From Bog-950 sp964493695 (GTDB taxonomy: Bacteria > Bacteroidota > Bacteroidia > Chitinophagales > LD1), in the NCBI GenBank assembly GCA_964493695.1, contig CAZBPG010000062.1, positions 1-24,341 on the forward strand: 24,341 bases of DNA, in the 5' to 3' direction. Positions 8,443 to 16,800 of this stretch are shown piece by piece. The position numbers and the translations under genes are program-made. Under the pieces are notes generated by a model. It was given only the letters and a program-made list of their open reading frames with translations. It was not told the DNA's origin and did not search any database. The first letter of the stretch is position 1, and every line of letters starts with the position of its first letter.

Positions 8443-8858
8443 AATTTTAATATACACGGTATGTTGCCCATCAGTTAAGAAAACTCAACCCTATAATTTA
8501 CCCTCCCGAAGCTTCAATCTCCATAGAAATTTCTACTCGCAAAAAAGCCTTGTCAACAATGCCATATATCTCATTAAAGCGAAAATAAATTGGTCATTAA
8601 AATCATTGTCATTGTTTCACACGGCTGAATTTGCTTAGTATAAAACAGGGGAGTATACGCTATCGAGGTTCTTATTCATCCCCTAAATAACCATTACCTG
8701 CATAACAAATTGATTATACGATTGTTATAATAAATGATTTTTTGAACAGGGACTAAAGAGGGACATTTTTAGTATTAAATTTTTGCTCATGTCGCACGTA
8801 TCCTTGTACTGTCGGCTGTATTTGGGTTGCAAATACGTTGGCGTTTCTTGCAGTCAGT
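8443..8858. other. AT-rich non-coding stretch
   Basis: About 416 bases between the gap and the JetD remnant with no frame I can assign to a protein on either strand. Stops are frequent in all frames. It may be decayed flanking DNA of the defence remnant. I see no RNA gene or long repeat in it. Confidence 0.6.
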
Positions 8859-9539
8859 TTATACATAGCTTGGTTGTCCTTGAAATAGTTTTTTAATTCT
8901 CTCCTCTGCAAATGTCTGTGTGATTTTTTCTTGCTCTATCCCAATGTTGTTTTGTCGCAAGTGATTATAAAGTTTCAATTCACTTTCTGTAGGTCGTTGC
9001 AAGTTCTGAATTGTTGCAGGTTGTCCGCTTGCACTTGCGAAACTTAAAAGAGTTTCTTCGTCCATCATTACCGCAATCGTGTTTGGAAAATATGTTCTGA
9101 ATTGATTTCAGATTTGAAAACCTTGTGCATCTATATCTTCCCAATAATAGAACTGCTTGCTCTTTAGCCAGTCAACGTTTTGCAGACGGCTAACATTAAA
9201 GCAGGCACCACTATAAATTGCACTTGTCTTTGCCAAGTAGGGGAGTGTAAGAAAATTCGTAAGGTTCTCTGCAACAAAAATGTTGTCGCAATGAGAACGA
9301 AAATCGCTGAACTCCGAAACTGTCAAAGAAATATCTGTTGCGTTGTCAAGCGGTGAAAGTATTTTGTCTAAAAATCTGATACGAATTAAATGCTCTGAAT
9401 ATTTGAGGTTGAAACGAAGTTCAAATTTAGTTTCGTCTTTGTTGATGTGTTCGGAAATAAGAAATTCTAAAAGCGATTGAACAATTACTTTGTTGTTCCA
9501 AATATATTTTGTGTGAATGTCAATCGGTAATTGTCTGAT
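8859..9539 (-). pseudogene. JetD (Wadjet) C-terminal remnant with in-frame stop
   Basis: Reading minus from 9539, one continuous frame gives IRQLPIDIHTKYIWNN, then RFLDKILS, FVAENLTNFLTLPYLA and YYWEDIDAQGFQI. A TGA follows (9108-9110), after which the same frame continues NQFRTYFPNTIAVMMDEETL and ends near GIEQEKI. These match, in order, the end of the DUF3322 domain and the Toprim-like DUF2220 nuclease domain of JetD, the plasmid-cleaving subunit of Wadjet. The Toprim acidic residues (E of VAEN, D-x-D of WEDID) remain. About 225 codons survive where full JetD has roughly 400; the N-terminal part is missing and no jetA, jetB or jetC is in the window. TGA is an ordinary stop here (it ends narJ), so this is a decayed gene unless the stop is a sequencing error. 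Confidence 0.8.
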
Positions 9540-9945
9540 CTATAAATCGGGCTTGGGAGATGTCAAAAATACATAGAATAAACTTACCTGACTGTTGCCC
9601 GAATTCGCCTTCGGAGAATTTCTTTACAGCTTGATTCAAATCGTAAACCTGAATTTTTTTTACTCGTTTGCATTGGAAAAATACTCTAATATGCTTTGGT
9701 GGCGCATTGCTTTCTGTTACAACGTTGTTTCCAAAGCAAGCTATGTCTATTCCTTCCTGAGTTTGCCCAGGAGTTCCATAAAGCCGCGCATCTACGAAAA
9801 GAGCGTTCGCCAATTTACAACATAATACGTCAAAAGCCCTTGGGCTGATTTTATCAAATGGCAAATGTTCCTCGCCTCTGACAATTGGTTGTAAGTTGTT
9901 ATCCGGTAGTTGTTGTTCAATAAAATTCTTCAAATCTTCATCCAT
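9520..9945 (-). pseudogene. PD-(D/E)XK restriction-endonuclease-like N-terminal fragment
   Basis: The 141-codon frame begins MDEDLKNFIEQQLPDN and contains FDVLCCKLANALF, YGTPGQTQEGIDIACFGN and RVFFQCKRVKK. This is the E...GxDI...QCK arrangement of Mrr-like PD-(D/E)XK nucleases (acidic residue in GIDI, then Q-C-K). Such domains are common at the N-terminus of large anti-phage NTPases (Avs/STAND type) and of restriction enzymes. Here the recognisable homology runs out about residue 135. Within the next few bases the neighbouring frame becomes JetD-like, so the gene seems to be cut by a deletion that fused it to the JetD remnant. The start ATG and the palindrome upstream are intact, so a short nuclease-domain protein could still be made. 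Full-length parent and target are unknown. Confidence 0.65.
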
Positions 9946-9970
9946 TGCTGCTCTGTTTATAGACTGCTAA

Positions 9971-10010
9971 TTTCAGTCATATTCCGGAATAGTTCGGAAT
10001 ATGACTGAAA
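9971..10010. repeat. 16-bp perfect inverted repeat upstream of the nuclease fragment
   Basis: TTTCAGTCATATTCCG at 9971-9986 is repeated as its exact complement at 9995-10010, separated by eight bases. A nested palindrome TATTCCGGAATA spans the inner left arm (9980-9991). It lies 26 bases upstream of the ATG of the PD-(D/E)XK fragment. There is no T-run on either side, so an operator for an autoregulated defence gene or a recombination site is more likely than a terminator. Confidence 0.8.
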
Positions 10011-10087
10011 AAGGTACGCTTAATTATCGACTCAATTCCTTCTATGTCATCATCACCACAACTAAAATATTGTCATAATATAATTCG

Positions 10088-11095
10088 TCAAGGTTTAGAT
10101 AGCTCAACATTATTGACAAAGGAGGTATCCGTAAATGTTTTTAGAAATGAAAGCAAGTCATCCTTTTCCTGCTGGCTCAACTGCAAACCGTTTTCTTTAT
10201 AAGGTAGAGTCATCAGCGGGTCAATGTTCACAGAAGTTTGCTTTACACCGCTGTTGTAAAATTCAATCACTTCTTCCAAAGTCGTATACCGACCATCATG
10301 CATAAACCGGTTGCGCAGTTCGCAGTTACGCAGAGTAGGTGTCTTATATTTTCCTATATCGATGGCTTCACCGGTGGCTTCGTACCTGCCCATATTACCG
10401 GTAGTGAAAATGCTGTCAAGCCCGTTGTTATGAAACCCGTTATCAGTTAGAAATATTTCGTTGTGACAATGGAAACAGTCGCCCCGTTCGGTAAAAAAAA
10501 TAATCATTCCGTTTCGTTCATTGGGGCTTAAAACCAGTTCTCCGTTTCTGTACTTATCAAATCTGGAGTTACCCGAATTTAAAGTGCGTATAAATTGGGC
10601 TAATGCATACGCCACATTTTTTGAGGAAATCTGATTTACGCCATACGCTTTAAAAAACGATTCGCGATAAAGCGTGGTTGCATTTAGTTTATTCATGTCG
10701 GTACCGAAAAAATCATTCACTTCAAACATCATCATTTCCTCCAGTGTGCAGTTCTTTTCTCCTTTCCATAGAAAATTTCTGTTCCATCCTAAATTTTGAT
10801 GCGGTAAAACATTGTTTCCGGGAACGTTATCTGAGGTGAAACCCAGCGGCTGATAATGGCAACCGGCACAAGCCCTGCCATTATTACTCAAAATAGTATC
10901 ATAATAAAGTTTCCTGCCTAACTGCAAGCGCTCCACACTCATTAAATTATCATCCGGAATTTCCATAATGGGAAACCGCTTCGGAACTTTTATCTGGTAG
11001 GGTGTAAAAGATTGTGCCTGATTATCATTAGCTTTTTTGCACGAAATGCAAAAGAGCAATAAACATAAAGCTGTTACCGGTGCAATTACTTTCAT
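10088..11095 (-). CDS. MbnH/MauG-like di-haem cytochrome c (peroxidase family)
   Basis: Lipoprotein of 335 residues when started at the ATG that gives MKVIAPVTALCLLLF-CISC-KK (acylated Cys19); the longer upstream frame overlaps the neighbouring gene and is not credible. Two haem c sites are visible: CAGCH at 76-80 and CFHCH at 207-211. After them come the family phrase KYKTPTLRNCELRNRFMHDG and the LEEVIEFYNSG tail of the bacterial cytochrome c peroxidase/MauG family. It follows an MbnP-like gene with one base between stop and start. In methanotrophs MbnH oxidises a tryptophan of MbnP to kynurenine, creating a copper site; a similar action on the neighbouring lipoprotein is the natural inference. 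It should sit in the periplasm, attached to the outer membrane. A plain peroxidase role is the alternative. Confidence 0.85.
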   Translation of the reverse strand: MKVIAPVTALCLLLFCISCKKANDNQAQSFTPYQIKVPKRFPIMEIPDDNLMSVERLQLGRKLYYDTILSNNGRACAGCHYQPLGFTSDNVPGNNVLPHQNLGWNRNFLWKGEKNCTLEEMMMFEVNDFFGTDMNKLNATTLYRESFFKAYGVNQISSKNVAYALAQFIRTLNSGNSRFDKYRNGELVLSPNERNGMIIFFTERGDCFHCHNEIFLTDNGFHNNGLDSIFTTGNMGRYEATGEAIDIGKYKTPTLRNCELRNRFMHDGRYTTLEEVIEFYNSGVKQTSVNIDPLMTLPYKENGLQLSQQEKDDLLSFLKTFTDTSFVNNVELSKP

Positions 11096-11096
11096 G

Positions 11097-11808
11097 CTAA
11101 TTAAAAATGTCCGTTCCGTTGTTGGCAAGCGTCTGTAAGGAAGAATCGTTACCCATAGAATAGCTTCCATCTTTATTGAAATCATATATCTGCGGATTAC
11201 GAAACCATTCATTAATGTTCATAGTCAAATTCAGATTGGCAGTATTGCCGGTAGAATTTATGTCCGGACTATCTAGCATGATGCGAACTAGGTTTTTATT
11301 TTTTCCTAAATGCATCGCAAAACCATGTGTGCCACTGGTATCTATGTAATGCCCTTCAAGTTTCATAAAATGATATCCACCGCCCATCATATCGGGCCAC
11401 AGCATATTGATGTTATCGGTAGTAGCAAGAAGCGAATCAGTTTTATTTTTAAGGGAATCTACCCCCACAAAAAAACTGATTTGCGCGCAGCTGCCTTTCG
11501 AAAAATCGGGAAACAGGATGTCATTATAACTCGGTTGCTTTGCATCAATGTAGAAAACAACATCACTTTTAAATTCGGAACCGTCAGTCATTCTGAACAC
11601 AAAACCGGATAAGTAATAATTGAGCCGAGTTATTTCATAGTTATATCCGGCATCGCTGGTGTACTGCATTGTGTCGAAATCCAATTGTTTGTTATCAACT
11701 TTGTAAGAAAGCCGTATGTGTAGCGATGTTGTAGTTTGCTCAGTTTTTTTTACACGAAGAAATTCCAATAAGGAAGAACGCTCCAACTATTAATATTCGT
11801 AAATACAT
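11097..11808 (-). CDS. MbnP-like copper-binding lipoprotein (apparent frameshift in signal region)
   Basis: The main frame (up to 11786) has LHIRLSYKVDNKQLDF, YNYEITRLNYYLSGF, VFYIDAKQPSYN, MLWPDMMGGGYHFMKLEGH and a C-terminal LNLTMNINEWFRNPQIYD, the pattern of MbnP-like domains. The WPDMMGGGYHFMKLEG segment holds the tryptophan likely to be oxidised by MbnH-type partners. This frame lacks a signal. An ATG at 11808 in a second frame encodes MYLRILIVGAFFLIGISSC and KKN, then TGA. The two frames meet in a run of eight A (minus strand, 11744-11751); with seven A the product would read straight from GISSCKKTEQ into the domain, a perfect lipoprotein. So the gene is either slipped, mis-assembled at the homopolymer, or expressed by slippage. 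It overlaps nothing and precedes the di-haem gene by one base. Confidence 0.75.
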
Positions 11809-11867
11809 GAAGTGAAAGTAGATACAACAGAAAGCAGCATCTATGACATTTCTCATTCATGACGCTA

Positions 11868-11900
11868 CAAAAAGTTAAATCTCTTCAATAGGTATACAAA
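11868..11900 (-). promoter_or_regulatory. promoter of the MbnP/MbnH-like pair
   Basis: On the minus strand TTTG (11900-11897) is followed after 19 bases by TAACTTTTTG (11877-11868), a near-consensus Bacteroidota housekeeping promoter (TTTG-N19-TAnnTTTG). It points at the ATG at 11808 with a leader of about 55 bases, supporting that upstream start over the one at 11786. Confidence 0.55.
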
Positions 11901-11979
11901 AGAAGGACATACAGCAGTTTGATACTTTCCAGTTTAAAACATAACGACTGTGTCAGTCAATAAACTACAGCGAGATACA

Positions 11980-12393
11980 CTATCGGTTTAGCCAAGCAAT
12001 AGGGATAGACTGATTTACTACAGAATTTATAACAGGCGAACTAAGAAAACTAACTATAAATGCAAAAACCGCAAATACAAGAGAGATCATCAACATATCG
12101 TATTCGTGTCTGCGTAAATGCGTAAAGCAAGCCCCCCCCATTAAAATTCCAATTCCCGTGGCTGATGCGCAAGTTATGCAAAGTCCCTGGCCAATCAAGT
12201 TGGCAAAAAGAATTCCAATTGCAAATAAAATTTCAACAACACCAATAAATTTAATTTGAACCGGTGAAAAATCTTCCGCCCAATTCCACCAATCAGAATT
12301 CTCTTGCTGTTTTTTATGAAATATTTTTACAACACCTAAAGCAATAAAGAAGATTGACAGTAATGCTTTTAAAATCCATAGTGGAGAAATCAT
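11980..12393 (-). CDS. DoxX-like family membrane protein
   Basis: A 137-residue integral membrane protein with four predicted helices, at about 5-21, 48-68, 70-90 and 100-120. The sequence WILKALLSIFFIALGVVKIF, then FIGVVEILFAIGILF, then MGGACFTHLRRHEYD is typical of the DoxX-like family (conserved K in helix 1, E-I-L in helix 2, G-A-x-x-T-H in the loop). DoxX relatives are linked to quinone or redox functions, but the small bacterial members have no established reaction. It lies alone between the MbnP promoter and the divergent nitrate reductase locus. The gene is intact and its start is unambiguous. No regulatory feature of its own was recognised. Confidence 0.75.
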   Translation of the reverse strand: MISPLWILKALLSIFFIALGVVKIFHKKQQENSDWWNWAEDFSPVQIKFIGVVEILFAIGILFANLIGQGLCITCASATGIGILMGGACFTHLRRHEYDMLMISLVFAVFAFIVSFLSSPVINSVVNQSIPIAWLNR

Positions 12394-12899
12394 ACGATAA
12401 AATTTTTTGTTGTGAAGAATGTATTTTGAGTTTCTTTTTTACTTCAAAAAAACATTATAACTGTCATTGTCGAAGTGAAAACATCTGCCTAATAAAAATC
12501 CTAACGGAACTAAAACTTAACCACCAATTATGTCTCCCTTTGTTAGGCAAGGAAACCAAACTGCATCTTAGAAAAAATGATTGCTATCAATAAAAAAAAT
12601 ATTTTTTGACAATTTACCTTGGTGTAATATTCAGAAGCACTTCTTTTCTTTTCAGCAATAGAAAATTATTCAGGACAAAAAATACTAAAAAACATTTTCC
12701 CGTTTGAGTGAGGTCATTTTATTGGGCATAATATGAATACATTTTTGCCTCACAATATTTTAATCGTGGTTTCAGAAACAAGTATAACCAACATATCCGT
12801 AGATCAGTTCTCTAATCACATCGAAGCAGGTTATCCTTTAGGTTCATTAATCCAATTACAAACTCTTAATAATTCATTTTTTAAAAAAACAGTTAGGAT
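12394..12899. promoter_or_regulatory. divergent intergenic region doxX-like / nar locus
   Basis: About 500 AT-rich bases without a convincing gene. The plus-strand half carries the CRP/FNR-type site and promoter listed separately. The half near doxX has long A/T tracts but no clear element. A 59-codon frame (12733-12912) is treated as chance. Confidence 0.6.
12704..12747 (+). promoter_or_regulatory. candidate FNR-type operator and promoter of the nar operon
   Basis: TTGAGTGAGGTCAT at 12704-12717 has the TGA-N6-TCA core of CRP/FNR regulators. A Bacteroidota -7 element TACATTTTTG (TAnnTTTG-like) follows at 12738-12747, with no TTTG at the -33 place. If transcription starts about 12752, the palindrome centre is at -41.5, the class II activator position. 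The missing -33 element also suggests activator dependence. The leader would be about 150-200 bases. Confidence 0.5.
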
Positions 12900-13787
12900 A
12901 TGGAGACAATAAACCTAAGTGGTAAGAAGGTCGTAACTGCACATCTATCTAAGATGCGCGCAATCGCTCTATTGTTAGTAGTCATGTTTTTCTTTCCACA
13001 TGCCATGCATGCGCAAAATGGCGAAACACTATTCAAACAAACCTGTGCAGCATGCCACTCGATTGGTAAGGGGAAATTAGTGGGTCCGGATTTACATAGC
13101 ATTTCCACAAAGAGGAATGAGCAATGGCTTATTAAATGGATAAAATCCTCGCAAACACTTATTAACTCGGGAGATGCAGATGCAATTGCTGTATTTGAGT
13201 CTTTCAACAAAATGCCAATGCCTGACCAAAATCTGCCTGAGTCGGATATAAAAGCAATAATATCTTATATAGCTGATAGAAGTTCGCAAGTACCTGTTCA
13301 ATCAGAAACAGTGGCCATAGGTGACGTTTCCGATAATGCAACTGAACAAGAAATTGTTACAGGGCAGAAATTATTTGACGGAAGTATCCGATTAGCAAAC
13401 GGAGGCGCTGCCTGCATTTCGTGCCACAATGTTATATCCGACAGAATAATGGCGGGAGGTCTTCTTGCCAAGGATTTGACTGCTGCTCACAGCAGGTTGG
13501 GTGGTGATGCGGGTATTTTGGGAATATTGAACGCTCCGCCATTTCCAGCAATGACACAAGCTTATAATGGAAAGCCCATTACTGAAAAGGAAATTGCATC
13601 CTTGACAGCATTTTTAAATAAAGCCGAAAAAGAAAGCGCCACACAAAAAGCGGCAATGCATCCTTTATTGAAATGGGGGTTTGTAGGTTGGATAGGTTGG
13701 ATTGTTATAATATTTATCATATGGTACAAAAGAAAGAAAGACACTGTTAAACTTCAAATATTTAAACGTCAGGTAAAATCTTTTTAA
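12900..13787 (+). CDS. membrane-anchored di-haem cytochrome c of the nitrate reductase operon
   Basis: A 295-residue protein. A Sec signal (MRAIALLLVVMFFFPHAMHA, cut before QNG) begins at residue 19, so translation may really start at the ATG at 12954. Two mono-haem cytochrome c domains follow: CAACH at 49-53 with a candidate axial Met in KMPMPDQNL (105/107), and CISCH at 172-176 with a candidate Met218 in FPAMTQAY. A single helix near 258-274 (WGFVGWIGWIVIIFIIWYK) anchors the C-terminus with a basic tail in the cytoplasm, leaving the haems in the periplasm. It stands 29 bases before narG on the same strand. The same order is known in Thermus, where the di-haem NarC is needed for active nitrate reductase, and a cytochrome c precedes nxrA in Nitrobacter. 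Homology to NarC is proposed from haem count, anchoring and position only. Confidence 0.88.
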   Translation: METINLSGKKVVTAHLSKMRAIALLLVVMFFFPHAMHAQNGETLFKQTCAACHSIGKGKLVGPDLHSISTKRNEQWLIKWIKSSQTLINSGDADAIAVFESFNKMPMPDQNLPESDIKAIISYIADRSSQVPVQSETVAIGDVSDNATEQEIVTGQKLFDGSIRLANGGAACISCHNVISDRIMAGGLLAKDLTAAHSRLGGDAGILGILNAPPFPAMTQAYNGKPITEKEIASLTAFLNKAEKESATQKAAMHPLLKWGFVGWIGWIVIIFIIWYKRKKDTVKLQIFKRQVKSF

Positions 13788-13816
13788 TCAATAACGAATA
13801 CTAAAAAATAAAAATT

Positions 13817-16800
13817 ATGAGTTGGATTGAAGACATCATTTCACCGAAAACACGTAAATGGGAAGAGTTTTACCGTAACCGGTGGCAGTACGATAAAGTT
13901 GTAAGAAGCACACACGGTGTCAATTGTACCGGGGGCTGTTCCTGGATGATACACGTGAAAGACGGTATCGTAGTTTGGGAAACTCAGGCGTTGGATTATC
14001 CCTTGCTCGAAGAAGGGTTACCTCCATACGAACCGCGGGGATGCCAGCGTGGAATTTCTTATTCATGGTATTTGTACAGCCCTATCCGCGTAAAATATCC
14101 GTTAATGCGCGGAGCGCTGATGGATTTATTTAAGAAAGAGAAGGAAGCAGCCGGTGGAGACCCGATAAAGGCTTGGGCTAATCTCCAAAACGATCCGGTT
14201 AAAAGAGCGCGCTATCAAAGAGCAAGAGGTAAGGGCGGATTCAGAAGAGCCAACTGGGAGGAAGTGGTTGAATTGATTGCAGCCGCTAATTTATACACAG
14301 TTAAAAAATATGGTCCTGATCGTATTATCGGTTTCTCTCCGATTCCCGCTATGTCAATGATGAGTTATGCTTCGGGCGCTCGTTACTTGCAACTCATGGG
14401 TGGAGTTAATCTGAGTTTCTACGATTGGTACTGCGATTTACCCTGCGCATATCCTGAAGTATGGGGTGAGCAAACGGATGTGTGCGAAAGTGCCGATTGG
14501 TATAACTCTAAATTCTGCGTTTCGATGGGGGCTAATTTGGGAATGACCCGTACACCGGATATTCACTTCTTCTCCGAATCAAAACACAACGGAACAAAAA
14601 CGGTGGTAATGTCGCCCGACTTCAGCATGGTGGCAAAACACGCTGACCAATGGATTCCGGTTCATGCTGGAAGCGATGGCGCTTTCTGGATGGCAGTTAC
14701 TCACGTAATATTAAAGGAATATCACGTTGACAGGCAGGTTCCGTATTTTATGGAATATGTAAAACGCTATACCGACTGTCCGTTTTTAGTAGAACTAACT
14801 AAAGAGGGCGACCACTATCTTCCGGGAAGATTGCTAAGAGCCAACAGATTATCCAAGTATAAAGGGGTGGAAAATGGCGATTGGAAATTTTTGAATCTTG
14901 ATTCCAACACCGGAAATCCCGTAATGGCTAAAGGGGGTATGGGACAACGTTGGGATAAAGAAAAAGAAAACATAGGGAAATGGAATTTGCTGTACGAAGA
15001 TGGAATGGATAACAGTACGTTTAATCCTGAACTTTCCCTTATAAGCAAGAACGATGGCGTACTTCAGGTTGAATACACCGAATTTGGTTTGAAGAAAAAA
15101 TCAAATCGCGGTGTTCCTGTAAAATATATCGAAACTGTTGACGGGGGTAAAGTTCCGGTGGCTACCATCTATGATATTATTATGGGACACTATGGTGTTC
15201 CCCGCGGGCTTGCCGGTGATTATCCGAAAGATTATAACGATGATAAAGCTGCTTATACTCCGGCATGGAACGAAATTTTTACCGGTATTGGTAGAAACAC
15301 GGTAATCAGTTTTGCTCGCGAATGGGCAAGTACTGCTGAAGTTACTAAAGGAAAATGCATGGTGATTGTAGGTGCTGCTATCAATCACTGGTTTCACGGA
15401 AACCTGATGTATCGTGCAGCAATACAGGCGCAATTGTTCACCGGTTGCAACGGTGTTAATGGCGGAGGAATGAATCACTATGTTGGTCAGGAAAAACTTG
15501 CACCGGTTGATTCGTGGGGTACCATTATGGCGGCAAAGGATTGGCAAAGTGCTAATCGTTTACAGCAAGCTCCTATCTGGCATTACATCAATTCCGACCA
15601 GTGGAGATATGATGCCAACCAATCACAGTACAATTCAATTCCTGATGGAAGTAAATACGGCAACATGCACTCTGCCGATTTTGCAGTAATGTCCGTACGT
15701 AACGGATGGATGCCGTTCTATCCGCAATACGATAAGAATAATCTGGAGGTTGTTTCTGACGCAAAAAAATCGGGAGCAAAAACAGATGATGAAATCAGGA
15801 ACTATATTGTAGATCAGCTCAAGACAAAAAAACTTAATTACTCTATTGCTGATTGCGACAATGAAATTAATTTCCCAAGAAACTGGTTTATCTGGAGAGG
15901 AAATGCTTTGATGTCAAGTGCAAAAGGGCATGAGTATATGCTTAACCATTACCTCGGCACACATCACAACGATATTGCCGATGAAGTTGCCCAGGATTTA
16001 GTTTCGGAAATTCTTTGGAGGGAAGCGCCTAAGGGAAAAATGGATTTAGTGGTTGATATCAATTTCCGGATGGATACCTCTGCGCTGTATTCAGATATTG
16101 TCCTTCCTACCGCTTCGTGGTACGAAAAGGCAGACATCAACTCAACCGATATGCACTCGTTTATTCACCCACTTTCAGCAGCCATTGCTCCTGTTTGGGA
16201 ATCGAAAAGCGATTGGCAAATATGGCAGTTGCTTGCCAAGAAAGTAAGCGAACTCGCAAAATCCTATATATCTGAACCGGTAATGGATGTTGTAAACGTT
16301 CCTCTATCGCACGATTCAACGGATGAAATTACTCAACCAACTATTAAGGATTGGTGGAAGGGGGAATGTGAGCCTGTTCCCGGCAAGTCAATGCACAAAA
16401 TTGTAATGGTTGAGCGTGATTACACTCAGATTTACAACAAATACATTTCGATTGGACCTAACATGAAAGTAAATCCTATTGGAGCACACGGGGTTACTTT
16501 TATGGCGAATGATGTGTATGAGCAAATGCTTTATGACAAGCGCCATGTTCAGAAAATAAATGGGGTGGAATATCCATCTATAAAAGAAGATGTGGAGGCA
16601 GTGAATGCAGTGCTTACACTTTCAACCCTCACTAATGGTCATTTGAATGTTCGCGCTTATGAGAACATGGAAAAGAAAACCGGATTAGTTCTTGCCGACT
16701 TAGCTGCAGGAAGCAAGGATGTGAGAATTGATTATAAAGATTTGCAGTCGCAGCCGAGAAGGTATAATACAGCTGCACTCTGGAGCGGTCTGATGAACAA

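Noticed and set aside
9108..9110. TGA in jetD read as a recoded codon (selenocysteine or alternative code)
   Set aside because: TGA ends narJ and other genes normally here, and no SECIS-like structure was evident; a decayed gene or base error is simpler.
11096..11212. Longer N-terminus for the di-haem protein
   Set aside because: The extra 39 codons overlap the MbnP-like gene in another frame, while the internal ATG gives a proper lipoprotein signal one base after the upstream stop.
12354..12593. 79-codon plus-strand frame with several cysteines
   Set aside because: It starts inside the doxX-like gene on the opposite strand, has no family pattern and lies in AT-rich DNA.
12733..12912. 59-codon frame upstream of the cytochrome c gene
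   Set aside because: It would start before the predicted transcription start and has no recognisable features; the overlap with the cytochrome start is probably chance.
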